Assembly: GCA_030533445.1 (NCBI GenBank)
Contig: CM060070.1
Span: 25,842,001 to 25,906,000 of the forward strand
Length of the DNA: 64,000 nucleotides
DNA from: Cyprinodon diabolis
Lineage: Eukaryota; Chordata; Actinopteri; Cyprinodontiformes; Cyprinodontidae
Direction of reading: 5' to 3'
Within the stretch, counting starts at the first letter, position 1. Every line of letters starts with the position of its first letter. The position numbers and the translations under genes are program-made. Shown here piece by piece: positions 45,231 through 57,030 of the stretch. Below the pieces are notes generated by a model that was not told the origin of the DNA, ran no database searches, and saw only the letters and a list, made by a program, of their open reading frames with translations.

Positions 45231-48089
45231 CTTGCATCATCTGCTTTGATGATGCTAGCATGAAAGCACAAACATGTGGGATTGTCATTTCAGTTTATAA
45301 CAACTTAGGGTGTAATTCATGTACAAAATAGATTAATTTATGCAGTAGCATTGTGATGAATATGATGGGAAAATATTTTTTCTTTTATAATTGTTGGACC
45401 ACGTTTACTCTTTGCCAGCTACATTTACTATCCATCCATCCATCCATGCATTTTCTCCTGCTTATTCTGCAGGCTCGTGGTGGGACTGCTGCTACATCAA
45501 GCCTTGTTCCCCCATCAGATACCGTTCCCCTCTTGCAGGGAGAACAGTGCCTGACAGAACAATTAGGCCCATCAGATGCCGTTCCCCCCATATTAAGAAG
45601 GGGGAAAGTTATCTGAAAAGGTTTAAAGGCCCATCAGATCCTGATGTTTATAAGTAGGGGATTTTCTGCAGCTTGCGCGGTGCAGAGATGCAGAGGAAAC
45701 CTTATCTGATGGGGAAACGCGGCTTCATCTCTCTGACATTGTATAGGTGCTAAATTGACCTTTTATTAAATTTTATAGTTTTACGATATTTTAAATTCTA
45801 TATCTTTCACTTAATTTAAGGCTTATAGAATGTATTTCAGATAAGAATGCTTTAGTAGAAGGATGGAAAGTAACAAAAGGTGGTAGTATAAAACAAATTC
45901 ATGTAAAAACAAGCCACTAGCTGTCTAGTAATTTGAGCTCTGTTGTTGTTGCCTACATAATAACAATAACAATAATTCCAATGTGTTTCACCAAATGTAA
46001 AATAAAAATGTGCACCCCCACCCTGATGATGAATGGATACAACCCGAGAAATATGAAGCCTATAAATATATTCTAACATGAAATAAAACTATATCCAAAA
46101 AAATGCCTCCAAAATAAAGACGACTGTTAAAGTGTCATTTTGCTGTGTTTTTGAAACACCATACTCCTAAGTTCAAGTTGTATCTTTGAGCCAGGTCTGT
46201 TAGAGAGAAGTTCAGCGCATGTTAATTTACTGTTTATTTTCTGTTCACGCAACGATGAGTTACGGTGTAAAACAATATAACTTGGATCACAAATAAATAA
46301 AAGTAGGCCTAAAGCTAGTTACTTCAAATAATATTTGAACCAATGGACATTTTCCTCATACTGCACCTTTTTCGAGACGAGCAGGTTAGCGGGTAAAAAA
46401 AATAACAACACAAAAAAAAACAATACGATGTGCAAAAATTAAAATATTAACAATAGCCTACACTGCAGTAACATAAAAATCGGGTGATGTGTCCAAATAT
46501 CGCTGAATCATAGCGAGGATCCTTTCTGACTCCACAGCCTCGGTGGGAACTTTCAAATGGCAGCACGACTAAATGCCCAGATTATTTGTTAATACCGAGG
46601 TGCCGAAACTGAAACTTTGATAGAAAAAAAAAACACAAACGGAGAATTTCAGGTTCAAAGTGAGACTACGAACAAAAGTGTTTCTTTGATCGGGCGGTAG
46701 CTTCACTGAGAGCCACCATTTTGTTTCTAGGAGAGGAAGCTGCTGCGCGCCTCCCGGTTCTGATGCGCCTCCTGTTCCCTTCTGCTGGTCCTGCCGCGCC
46801 TCCTGGTTCTGGTTCTGCTGCGCCTTCGCTCAAACGGATCAATGACCCAATTAGAATCAGAATTATTTTATTAATACAATCAACATACTATTAGCTGTGA
46901 TGACAAAGTGTGATTAATATCAACAGAACTGTTTACGTGTTAAGGGTAAATATTTTCTTTACCGGGCCACTGAATAAGTTTAATAAATATTTCACTGCAG
47001 GGAAACTCTTATAAACGTCTCACAGATACTAATCGTTCAGAGGTGTACAGGTCGTTCCGCCATCTTTACATTGAGTTTAGAAAGGAGTTACGGCCTCGTC
47101 GCACCCTAGACCTTTTCTTTCACGGCCATGTTGTCGCACACCTGGCGTTCATGAATTCATTTAAGGGCGAATTCTCAGCATGTTGATATGCGGCGCTACG
47201 GCAGTTGCAAAAAAAATATAAAATAAACAGATCGGGCTCAATAATGAGGTTGCATGATGGAGCGACTCTGAATAAGTTTATTTTTTTTTCCATCTGGGGG
47301 GAATATTTCCTCAAAGGAGGTTGTTTCCATGCGATACTGTGAACCCTCGTTTATCTCGGAGGTTACGTTCCTAAAAGAACCCGCGATAGGTGAAATCCGT
47401 GAAGTGGAAACCTTTATTTTTTTTAAAGTTATTATACAATGATATACTACATGCAACATTGAAAGCAAGGAACAAAATCGCTTTACAGGCCCAAGCATTT
47501 CTTAAACAAATAAAGGTACGATATAAACGTTGTTGTTGTTTTTTTTTTTGGGTTTTTTGTTTTCTTTTGTTTTTTTACAAATAACTACTGTACTTTACTG
47601 TAAAATAATATAGTTATCAATAAATAAGTAATCATTTTGATCATTAATACGGCCTGAAGAGTTAATATTGCGGCACCGTGACGGATTGGAACGGGAGAAA
47701 ATGAGAAATGATTAAGAAAAAAAATACAAAGTACAGTAGGACAAATAGTGACTGACGTGTACAGTACAGTATTTCACTGCTGCTCTGACGGAGCCGCTGC
47801 ATCCTAATTGCTCTGTGGCGTTTTCTTCTTCTAAAAGCCTGCGGTGCAGGTGTGCTTTTTGGAGAAAAGAACATAGTTATCGGTAGTCGTTGTCGCTCTT
47901 TTTCCTTCTGGGGTAAAAGTTCCTTATAGACCGACATGCCACCATTAATATGTTTGACAATAAAGTTTAACAATGCATGATGCAAATCCGCGAAGCAGCG
48001 AGACCGTGAAAAGTGAACCGCGTTATAGCGAGGGTTCACTGTATTCTGAGCTGCATAACGGCTGGAGGAAACTCTTATCACTCCAACAC
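45231..48089. repeat. composite repeat body R, copy 1
   Basis: A 2.86-kb segment repeated in the same orientation at 60440-63211, at roughly 98% identity by eye. It starts 3 nt before a perfect hairpin (GCATCATC, loop, GATGATGC; 45234-45255). It then has a CCATCCATCCATCC patch at 45431, GC-rich CGCCTCC/GGTTCTG repeats at about 46744-46828, YY1-like CCGCCATCTT at about 47058, and a pogo-like MITE at 47337-48041. Apparent ORFs inside it are short and match no protein I know. Both ends are abrupt relative to their flanks. Confidence 0.8.
47337..48041. mobile_element. pogo/Tigger-like MITE, copy 1
   Basis: 705 bp, starting CTGTGAACCCTCGTTTATCT and ending AGCGAGGGTTCACTG, flanked by TA on both sides (47335-47336 and 48042-48043). 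The TIR CAGTGAACCCTCG and TA duplication fit the pogo/Tigger branch of Tc1/mariner. Its interior carries related CCGCGA/GAAATCCG motifs at both ends. No transposase. Confidence 0.8.
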
Positions 48090-50434
48090 TTATCTGGCAT
48101 CTCATTAAACTCTACTAAACACTAATGTTTTCCTTGGAACTGAAATCAAGCCAATGGTTTATGTACTTACTCTGCTTTTGTCCGCTCAGGCAGATGCCAT
48201 CCTTTATTTTTGACTAATCAATGCTGCTCATTGGAAGAGGCCTGGTTTTTAAATACTGACAGATTTCACTGATTTTTAGTCCAGGCGTATATACATTAAT
48301 GGAGAAAAACTTGACGTGCATTCCTCACCGTTTCTTTTCTTTTCCACTTTTTGTTTCACTTTAAAGTTTGAGTCACCCCAAAATATTAATATTTTTTGGA
48401 TTTATAGTATATAAACCTGTGTCATTTTAATAAGTGTCTTTTCCTTTTTTTAGTAAGATTTTTTCACTTATCACTAACATTTGTCTCAAACCACCAGAGT
48501 ATTGCCTATGTGGTTATATGTGGCTATTGGTTGAATGTGCTGGTACACTGGTAGAAGTTATCCCTCTCACCCCTTTTCTTGCAAATAAAGATCACGTCCA
48601 ATAGAAATCTATCTCTGGCATAACTGCTGTTTACATGCACAAGATTTCAAGATCAGATTGAAATGACTCAAAAACAAAAACTAAATTGGTTTGTAAAGTG
48701 AATAAAACAGCTAATCAGACAAAAGCTGTGTCATGTAAACATGCCATTCAGAATAATCTGAAATGTGGGGCATACATATGCAGACTCAGGTCAGCTTGCC
48801 TCATAAAAATAACTTGATCCTGAAAAGCATTTACATGCTGTGCTGATCGGCATGCATTCTTGACAGGGCTACTGGGGGCTAGTGACCTTGTAGAAGTGGT
48901 CCTGGCCGCTTTAGTGGACCCTGTAAATAAGGCAAAATAAATTTATTATAAATAATTAAAAGCACTGGAACAGAAATTGCAACTGAAAAATCCCTTTTTT
49001 ATATATATTTTTTAATTCTAACATTTTATTATTGCCGCTTTAAAATTTGATTTGTTGGACTTTTATTTTCAGTCACGTTATTTCATCTGCTAGATTGGAA
49101 GTTTCAAGAGCTGCAAATGGCTCTTTGGTTCATTTATTATATTAAGCTGTTTAATTATTTATTTTTGTCTCATTTTTTAAAATATCGTGACTCCATCGAG
49201 AAACTATGGCTTCACCATGGCCCCCTGCAGTAAATTTGGTACAGAATCGCCACTGCTGATCAGACTGCCAATTGGCAAAAGTTGGATAACCATTTTAATG
49301 TCAATCCTGTCCGATCCAATCAGAGGATTCCCACTGACATGCTTAGATGTCACATTTTGGTGTGATCAGCTGTTTATTCCATCTCCTTATATCTATATAA
49401 ATATAGTGTCCCTCATGCTACAAATGCTCCCCCCCAGCTTCAGCAGCTTCCTAAGCTTGACCTCTGAACTACCTCAGTTGGCCTTTTTTTTTTAAATGTG
49501 CCTGGGTGCTGGTTCATTTCAATTCAGAAATACTTAACTCATCCAAAAGTGAAAATAAATCAAATGAGTGAAAGTGAGATAGATTTTAAGCATGAAAGAA
49601 TGATTGTGTCCAGCTAATGCTGAGAAGAAGAAATGATAAGGAAAAATAGAAGCTTAGCAAAAAGAGTTGCAGCAAAGCTCTGCTTCAGGATTTGCCACAC
49701 TTTTATGATTGTGACGGTGGATCATTTTTGTTTCAGTCAGGACACAATGAATGCCAGGACTGGTGTTAAAGGTCATGACAGCTAGTTCCTGAAATGGTTT
49801 TGATAAAACTCCACCCACACATGTTGGAGCTTTTCTTTTTTGTAAGAAGTAATGCAGTTGCAAAATGTGATGCTTTAAATAGGCCGCTACCTGAATAAAA
49901 TACTACCGTTAATGTGGTTTAATGATTTAGGGTTTGCAAAACTGTCCTTGTCAGACAAGATATGCTAATTGTCTGCACTGAAACGAAAAAGAAAATATAT
50001 GCTTTTTAGAATGAGGAAACGTAGAATGAGGAAACGTGCAGCAGCCTGAGGTGACAATTGATATTACTAATCCATATGAGTGGGCTTAATTTTAAGCACT
50101 ATAATTGCAGTTGCCCAGTCAAAATTGTTCCTTTCAGGGGAGTGAAAACCAAGAGGTTACAATGTTGTTTTTTCTGCAATGGATGAGTAAGCAGTTTGAG
50201 TTATAATGTCTCAGAGTTGGAAACATTTTCCACAAACATGATTTTTTTTTTTTTTGTGGAAAAGAAAAAAAGTTTTGTTTTAAGCAACTAGTTGGACCTC
50301 TGATATTCTTTTTTTTAATGTGTAAGATTTTAGACTATGACAATTTAAAAAAATGTTAGTCTGTGTCCTAATTTAGGCTTCTGTAACAGGAGTTTTGAAA
50401 ATTGAAAAAACTGAAATGTCCTGTATCCCTTAAC
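48090..50434. other. AT-rich spacer
   Basis: No gene and no complete mobile element recognised. 48.6-48.9 kb holds a stretch with TTTACATGCACAAGATTTCA and TCATGTAAACATGCCATTCA that may be a decayed repeat. The rest is AT-rich with poly-T tracts. Confidence 0.5.
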
Positions 50435-50460
50435 TACGGTGGCCCTGAAGTGCAAACTGC

Positions 50461-50780
50461 AACTACAAATCTAAAAGCGCAACTACATTAAGGAAATCGC
50501 AACTACATAAAGCAAAGCGCATCTACATTAAGAAAAACAAAACTACATAAAGCAAAGCGCAACTACATTAAGAAAAACAAAACTACATTAAGCAAAGCGC
50601 AACTACATTAAGAAAAACAAAACTACATAAAGCAAAGCACAACTACATTAAGAAAAACAAAACTGCATTAAGCAAAGCGCAACTACATTAAGAAAAACAA
50701 AACTACATAAAGCAAAGCACAACTACATTAAGGAAAACAAAACTACATAAAGCAAAGCGCAACTACATTAAGGAAAACAC
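50461..50780 (+). repeat. 20-bp tandem array in the left arm, 16 units
   Basis: Sixteen consecutive units in exact 20-bp register. Two unit types largely alternate: AACTACATTAAGAAAAACAA and AACTACATAAAGCAAAGCGC, so the higher-order period is 40 bp. The first two units are more diverged than the inner ones. Confidence 0.92.
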
Positions 50781-51003
50781 AATTACATTAACCTACCGGA
50801 AAAGGTAGGTACCAGTGGGAAACATGAGACATCGCTGATTGGACGACGGCGCCGTTTGACCCTTGAACCGGAAGTTGCGTCGTCTGAACAGTCCAGCTTC
50901 TTTTAAGTGTGTCTTCAGTGTACGCAAACTAACTGAAATTTCGTGATTAGTCTTGAGCATATCCAGTATCACCTCGTACGTATATCCTGATTCAAAATAT
51001 TCC

Positions 51004-51731
51004 TATTGGGATCTGGAGGTCTGTCCACCTTTCTCCAGCAGAGGGCGCCCTAGGTCTCCTGGAGCTGAAGGCTGACGACCACACCTGCGGCTCATTGGCT
51101 CATCAGAAGACCAGCATTTAAGCAGCGGCAGGACAACACTCCAGTGCCAGTGTTAAGCCAGTTATGGTTAGCAAGCCTGAGCCAACCAGCCTGTCTGATT
51201 CTCTGACTCCCCTGAAAACCAGAATCTAAATCTAACCAGTTTTTGTCCTCTCTGCTTCTTAGGAAGGAACCTGACTGAACCCTGGAACTCAGGAAGAGTT
51301 TCTCAGCTGAAACCTGCCTGCCTGCTCTCAGAAGGTCTGCTGAGCTCAAACTATCAGAACCTGCCTTTCCGCTCTCAAGAAGAGAACTGGAAGAAACTGA
51401 ACCAAAACACTGACAAGTCTGAAGTCGAGCCCTGCCGTTGCCTAGCCCTCTGCAGACCATCTGCCTCTGGACCCTCCTGGTTCCCTCCCTCTGCTGCTTA
51501 GCCTGAACCACATCACAGGTACAGACCTGCACAACTCCTCTGACAAGATCATCTGCATCCTGGCTAACCTAACTATCCATCTCTGCAGAAAACCCAGTGT
51601 GACCAGTCCCGGATCTGTTTCCCCAGCTTCAAGTTTATTAACTTTGTGTTTTTTCAATAAACAGTCAAACTTTTCATCTGACTCCGTTCGTGTTCTGCAT
51701 GTGGGTTAGGAACCTTAATCCCATCATGACA
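51004..51731 (+). repeat. 5' LTR
   Basis: 728 bp. It begins TATTGGGATC where the 3' LTR begins TGTTGGGATC, so the terminal TG is mutated. It ends CATCATGACA. An AATAAA signal is at 51656-51661. By eye it differs from the 3' LTR at about a dozen single bases and one 2-bp indel, implying a fairly recent insertion. Confidence 0.93.
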
Positions 51732-52807
51732 GAACACTCTGGCCAACAACCTAACCCAGCAGTCCACCTCCGGAGGATGATTGAGGAACAAGGAGTTTTG
51801 ATCCAAGGACACGACTCCACCCTGCGTGAGTTTAACACACGTTTGGACCAGCAAAACCAAACTTTACAGGAATTAGCCAGCTATCCCAGCAATGCTACTC
51901 CCAGAGCGGAGCCAGCTCAACTTCCGGTTCCGGAGCCAGATCCGCCTCAAAGGTCAGAACCTGTTCCGTCATTTCCGGAATTCCGTCCGTCACTTCCTGA
52001 GAAATATTCAGGCATTACGAGTAAGTGCAAAGGATTTTTATTCCAGTGTAGATTGATTTTTGAACATTCGCCATCCAGTTTCTCCAATGATAAGAGAAAA
52101 ATTAGTTTCATTCTCTCTCAATTGACCGGAATAGCTCTCGAATGGGCTGAGGCCAGATTCCCCTCTGAATCCAGTTTCAGATGCACCTTCATTCAATTCA
52201 TTAAGGAATTTTCACAAGTCTTTAACCAAGACTCAGACAAATCAATTGCTTCTCGAGCTCGGCTAAGTCTTAAACAGGAAATCGGACTGTAGCCGATTTG
52301 TCGATCGACTTCCGGGTCAAAGCCGCAGCTTCCGATTGGAATGAATGCGCGCTTAAAAGCGCCTATTTTAAGGCTCTAGACGAAGAAATAAAAGATGAAC
52401 TCGCCACAATCGACGAACCAGCTACCCTGGAGGAATTAATCAGTTTAATAATTCGTCTGGATAATCGACTTCGAGCCAGAGCCAGGTCTAAACTAAGGAG
52501 CCATGTTTTCTCTGCAACTGCCCCTATGACTATCTGTTCTTCTGTTTTTTCTGCTCCACCTGAGACTGATTCTAGGCCACGGAATCGTAACCAGTCAGCT
52601 TCTGTTCCTCCTTCTTTAACCCATGGCGTCTCTCCTTCCACAGAAACCTCTGATGTAGAGCCTATGCAGATTGGTCATACCAGACTCACAACTGAGGAGA
52701 GGCAAAGGAGATACAAAGGGAACTTATGCATGTATTGTGGTGAGCCCGGCCATTTTGTCTCCACCTGCCCAGCTAAGGTAAAAGCCGGGTTCCGCCAGAG
52801 GAAATGA
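51726..52807 (+). pseudogene. gag: gag polyprotein, single frame break
   Basis: The likely start ATG at 51726 lies in the last six bases of the 5' LTR. An open frame runs to a TAG at 52290-52292. The homologous continuation is in the next frame and ends at a TGA at 52805-52807, so there has been a one-base frame change shortly before 52290. The first part has the Ty3/gypsy gag core (PSLPEKYSGI, FSNDKRKISFILSQL, ALEWAEARF). The second has the RLDNRLRAR stretch and one CCHC zinc knuckle (CMYCGEPGHFVSTC, 52727-52768) that would bind RNA. The product would form the particle shell in the cytoplasm but cannot be made whole from this copy. Confidence 0.88.
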
Positions 52808-55506
52808 GGAGTCTGGCGGACCATCTGCAATCTGAAAATTCTCCTCATCTACTGCTACCAGCTACTTTGTTTGCTGCTGATCAGACTCTCACATTGTCAG
52901 CCTTTATTGATTCTGGTTGTGAGAAGAATTTAATTGACTCTAACCTAGTTCAACAGCTAAACATTGAAACCATTCCTCTGAAGAAACCCCTTAGAGTCTC
53001 AGCCATTGATGGAAAGAAATTACACCAAGTTATTCACCAGACTCAGCCTCTTGAACTCCTTATCTCTGGTAACCACAGAGAGACTACAACCTTTTTTGTT
53101 TTTCCATCTGCCTGTTCATCTCTAGTACTTGGATATGAGTGGTTAGAGCAACACAACCCTCATATAAATTGGGCAAAGAGACACATTGAATCGTGGTCTG
53201 CCTCCTGCCATGTCTCCTGTCTCCGTTCCGCAGCCCCTGTCATTCAGTCTCCAAGCAATCAAAGGGAGCCAGACCCACCCGATTTGTCTTCCGTACCACC
53301 TGAGTATCACGATCTGGCACCAGTCTTCAGCAAGGTCAGTGCATTGTCTCTTCCTCCTCACAGACCATATGACTGTGCCATAGATCTGATGCCTGGGGCT
53401 CCCCTTCCTAGCAGCCGACTCTTCAATATCTCCAAACCAGAAAGAGAAACAATGGAGAAGTACATTAACGAGTCTCTAGCTGCTGGAATTATTCGGCTGT
53501 CCTCATCCCCTCTTGGTGCAGGCTTCTTTTTTGTTGGAAAGAAGGATGGATCTCTCCGACCCTGTATAGATTACAGAGGACTCAACCAAATAACCATTAA
53601 AAACAAGTATCCCTTGCCTTTGCTCGCATGTGCATTTGAACCCGTCCAAGGGGCTACTGTTTTTACCAAACTGGATTTAAGAAATGCCTACCACCTTCTC
53701 TGTATAAGAGAGGGAGATGAGTGGAAGACGGCCTTCAAAACCCCTCTAGGTCAATTCGAATACCTAGTTATGCCTTTTGGTCTGACTAATGCTCCTGCCT
53801 GTTTTCAAGCCCTGGTTAACGATGTGTTGAGAGACTTTCTCAACATCTTTGTTTTTGTTTATATTGATGATATCCTGATTTATTCTAAGAACCTGTCAGA
53901 CCACAAGAAACATGTTCGTTTGGTTCTCCAAAGATTTCTCGAAAACAAACTTTTTGTCAAGGCTGAAAAATGTGAATTTCATCAACCTTCTGTCATCTTT
54001 CTGGGATTTGTGCTCGAGGGCGGGCAGGTGAAGCCATCGGAGGACAAGGTTAAAGCAGTTCTGGACTGGCCTACCCCCGAGAATCGCAAACAACTCCAAA
54101 GGTTTTTGGGTTTTGCAAATTTTTACAGGAGGTTCATAAGAAATTACAGTCAGACAGCCCAGCCACTCACCGCTTTGACATCAGTCAAAAGAACTTTCCA
54201 CTGGTCTGCTGAGGCTGAGACCGCATTCAATAAACTCAAGGCTCTTTTTTCCAGTGCACCCATTCTTATTCAACCTGACCCCTCTAAACAGTTCATTTTA
54301 GGGGTGGCTGCATCTGACTCTGGAGTGGGAGCAGTCTTATCCCAGCAATCTGACTCTGATAACAAGACTCACCCATGCGCCTTCTTTTCTCGCAGGCTTT
54401 CTCCAGCTGAGCAAAACTACGATGTCGGCGATAGAGAATTTCTGGCTATCAAATTGGCTCTGGAGGAGTGGCGGCATTGCCTAGAGGGCGCTGAACACCC
54501 CGTGTTGGTATGGACTGACCACAAAAACCTATCCTATATCCAGTCTGTCAAAAGGTCAAACCCACGTCAATCCTGCTGGTCTCTGTTCTTTTCTCGGTTT
54601 AATCTGATAATTTCCTACAGACCCGGATCCAGGAATGTTAAACCTGACTCTCTTTCTCGCCTGTACTCACCTGATAAACCTGAAACACCTGATTCTGTCC
54701 TTCCTGCCAGCTGCACTGTTGCAACCGTTTCCTGGGAGATCTCTGACCTGATAAATCTTGCCCTAGTTTCTGAACCTGACCCAGGAAATGGACCTCCAAA
54801 CCGAACGTACGTACCCACCTCTGTAAGATCTCGAATAATCCATTGGATGCATTCTGCCAAGTTTTCAGCCCATCCAGGTGTTAGCAGAACCATTGCCCTC
54901 ATCACTCGCCGTTTCTGGTGGCTGTCCCTCCACAAGGGCGTAAAAGAATACGTTCTGGCCTGTCCCATCTGCGCCAGGAACAAACCATCTCATCAGCCTC
55001 CCTCTGGTCTGCTTCACCCCTTACCTGTTCCGTCTCGACCCTGGTCCCACATAGCGGTGGATTTTGTAACCGGCCTCCCTGTCTCCAAGGGTATGACTAC
55101 AATACTCACAATCATTGACCGCTTCTCTAAGACCTGCCATCTTGTTCCCCTCAGGAAGCTCCCAACAGCCTTCCAAACAGCTCAACTGCTCATAAAACAC
55201 GTTTTCCGACTTCACGGCATCCCTCAGGAGATCCTGTCCGACAGAGGCCCCCAGTTCACAGCTCAGGTCTGGAAGAACTTCTGTTCTGCACTTAACTCCA
55301 AAATATCACTTTCCTTAGGTTACCACCCTCAATCCAATGGCCAGACAGAAAGAATGAATCAAGAACTAGAATCCCCTCTCCGTTGCCTGACTTCCACCAA
55401 CCCGACCGATTGGAGTCAATTCCTGCCCTGGGTAGAGTATGCTCACAATTCTCATAAATCATCTGCAACCGGTCTGTCTCCATTTGAAATCTCACTAGGT
55501 TACTAG
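52804..55506 (+). CDS. pol: pol polyprotein (PR-RT-RNase H-IN), ends at a premature stop
   Basis: A 900-codon open frame. The aspartic protease has Asp36-Ser-Gly ([15 protein letters not shown]). Reverse transcriptase has [16 protein letters not shown] and the catalytic YIDD at 353-356. RNase H follows, but the first catalytic Asp is Ala502 ([10 protein letters not shown]). Then come a zinc-binding region (HPGVSRT ... CPICARNK) and the integrase core with Asp753, Asp813 (SDRGPQF) and Glu849 (NGQTERMNQ). The frame stops at TAG 55504-55506 just after the integrase core; the same frame continues to the chromodomain. It starts at an ATG that overlaps the gag TGA as ATGA, one frame back from gag. 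Enzymes of this type copy element RNA to DNA and insert it. Confidence 0.93.
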   Translation: MRSLADHLQSENSPHLLLPATLFAADQTLTLSAFIDSGCEKNLIDSNLVQQLNIETIPLKKPLRVSAIDGKKLHQVIHQTQPLELLISGNHRETTTFFVFPSACSSLVLGYEWLEQHNPHINWAKRHIESWSASCHVSCLRSAAPVIQSPSNQREPDPPDLSSVPPEYHDLAPVFSKVSALSLPPHRPYDCAIDLMPGAPLPSSRLFNISKPERETMEKYINESLAAGIIRLSSSPLGAGFFFVGKKDGSLRPCIDYRGLNQITIKNKYPLPLLACAFEPVQGATVFTKLDLRNAYHLLCIREGDEWKTAFKTPLGQFEYLVMPFGLTNAPACFQALVNDVLRDFLNIFVFVYIDDILIYSKNLSDHKKHVRLVLQRFLENKLFVKAEKCEFHQPSVIFLGFVLEGGQVKPSEDKVKAVLDWPTPENRKQLQRFLGFANFYRRFIRNYSQTAQPLTALTSVKRTFHWSAEAETAFNKLKALFSSAPILIQPDPSKQFILGVAASDSGVGAVLSQQSDSDNKTHPCAFFSRRLSPAEQNYDVGDREFLAIKLALEEWRHCLEGAEHPVLVWTDHKNLSYIQSVKRSNPRQSCWSLFFSRFNLIISYRPGSRNVKPDSLSRLYSPDKPETPDSVLPASCTVATVSWEISDLINLALVSEPDPGNGPPNRTYVPTSVRSRIIHWMHSAKFSAHPGVSRTIALITRRFWWLSLHKGVKEYVLACPICARNKPSHQPPSGLLHPLPVPSRPWSHIAVDFVTGLPVSKGMTTILTIIDRFSKTCHLVPLRKLPTAFQTAQLLIKHVFRLHGIPQEILSDRGPQFTAQVWKNFCSALNSKISLSLGYHPQSNGQTERMNQELESPLRCLTSTNPTDWSQFLPWVEYAHNSHKSSATGLSPFEISLGY

Positions 55507-56121
55507 CCACCACTCTTTCCTGCCAATGAAAAAGAAATCTCTGTTCCGTCTGTACACCATCACATCCGCCGCTCCCATAAGATCTGGAAAGACACCATCT
55601 CAGCCCTGAACCGGACATCTGCACAAAACAAAAGATTCTCCGACCGTAAATGACGCCCAGCTCCAATCTACTCTCCCGGACAAAAGGTTTGGCTTTCCAC
55701 AAGAGATATTCCATTCAAATCCATGTCCCGCAAACTCTCTCCCAGGTTCATTGGTCCATACAAAATAGCCTCAGTCATTAACCCGTCTGCCGTTCGCCTG
55801 CATCTGCCACCTTCTCTCCGAATTCATCCGACATTCCACGTCTCACAAATCAAGCCTGTTCTGACCAGCCCTTTGTGCCCTCCGTCCGACTCCCCTCCAC
55901 CCGCCCGGGACATTGATGGTCACCCTGCCTTCACCGTTCGCCGGATCGTGGACTCCCGTCGCCGGGGCCGCGGTTGGCAGTACCTGGTCGACTGGGAGGG
56001 CTACGGTCCGGAGGACCAAACCTGGGTTCCGGGATCCTTCATCCTGGATCCCTCCCTGATCGACGACTACCATGAGTCTCTGCCTTCTACATCCTCTGGA
56101 CTGCCAGGAGGCGGTCGTTGA
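55507..56121 (+). pseudogene. pol C-terminus with chromodomain, separated by nonsense codons
   Basis: Continues in the same frame as pol after TAG 55504-55506. A second stop, TGA, is at 55651-55653, and from there the frame is open to 56121. The first part is the integrase C-terminal GPY/F-like region ([12 protein letters not shown]). It ends in a chromodomain of about 50 residues ([20 protein letters not shown], then [14 protein letters not shown]), which in chromoviruses steers integration to marked chromatin. Both stops look like C-to-T changes (CAG to TAG, CGA to TGA). Confidence 0.9.
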
Positions 56122-56132
56122 GGGGGGGGTAC

Positions 56133-56862
56133 TGTTGGGATCTGGAGGTCTGTCCACCTTTCTCCAGCAGAGGGCGCCCTAGGTCTCCTGGAGCTGAAGG
56201 CTGACGACCACACCTGCGGCTCATTGGCTCATCAGGAGACCAGCATTTAAGCAGCGGCAGGACAACACTCCAGTGCCAGTGTTAAGCCAGTTATCGTTAG
56301 CAAGCCTGAGCCAACCAGCCTGTCTGATTCTCTGACTCCCCTGAAAACCAGAATCTGAATCTAACCAGTGTTTGTCCTCTCTGCTTCTTAGGAAGAAACC
56401 TGACTGAACCCTGGAACTCAGGAAGAGTTTCTCAGCTGAAACCTGCCTGCCTGCTCTCAGAAGGTCTGCTGAGCTCAAACTATCAGAACCTGCCTGTCCG
56501 CTCTCAAGAAGAGAACTGGAAGAAACTCTGAACCAAAACACTGACAAGTCTGAAGTCGAGCCCTGCCGTTGCCTAGCCCTCTGCCGACCATCTGCCTCTG
56601 GACCCTCCTGGTTCCCTCCCTCTGCTGCTTAGCCTGAACCACATCACAGGTACAGACCTGCACAACTCCTCTGACAAGATCATCTGCATCCTGGTAAACC
56701 TAACTATCCCTCTCTGCAGAAAACCCAGTGTGACCAGTCCCGGATCTGTTTCCCCAGCTTCAAGTTTATTAACTTTGTGTTTTTTCAATAAACAGTTAAA
56801 CTTTTCATCTGACTCCGTTTGTGTTCTGCATGTGGGTTAGGAACCTTAATCCCATCATGACA
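56133..56862 (+). repeat. 3' LTR
   Basis: 730 bp, beginning TGTTGGGATC directly after a G-rich purine tract (GAGGGGGGGGTAC at 56119-56132), which would act as the polypurine primer for plus-strand synthesis. It ends ATCATGACA, then the target duplication ATTCC. Confidence 0.94.
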
Positions 56863-57030
56863 ATTCCTGGATAACGGCAGCTATGTTTGGGGAGCCGACA
56901 ATATCCATGTTTTCAAAAGCCGCAGCAGGCAGAATGACTTCCGGTTCAAGGGTCAAACGGCGCCGTCGTCCAATCAGCGATATCTCATGTTTCGCACTGG
57001 TACCTACCTTTTCCGGTAGGTTTATGTAAT

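Larger units (their letters stand above)
51004..56862 (+). mobile_element. Ty3/gypsy chromodomain LTR retrotransposon
   Basis: A 5.86-kb full-length element: 5' LTR 51004-51731, gag, pol with a C-terminal chromodomain, 3' LTR 56133-56862. It is flanked by a perfect 5-bp target duplication ATTCC (50999-51003 and 56863-56867). The domain order protease, reverse transcriptase, RNase H, integrase, chromodomain is that of the chromovirus branch of Ty3/gypsy; there is no env. It is disabled by one frame change in gag, two nonsense codons in pol and a lost RNase H catalytic residue. It sits in the loop of the foldback element. Confidence 0.95.

Noticed and set aside
45231..45256. Hairpin plus CTAG at the left edge of R as a Helitron 3' end
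   Set aside because: The hairpin lies directly beside CTAG without the usual spacing, no T follows CTAG, and the other end of R does not give a TC start in either orientation.
45353..45657. Paired short ORFs on both strands, repeated at 60562-60866
   Set aside because: They are conserved only because the whole repeat is duplicated; the two strands and several frames are open alike, and there is no start context or homology.
49187..49495. 102-codon ORF in the spacer left of the foldback element
   Set aside because: No homology, no splice sites and compositional bias; most likely chance.
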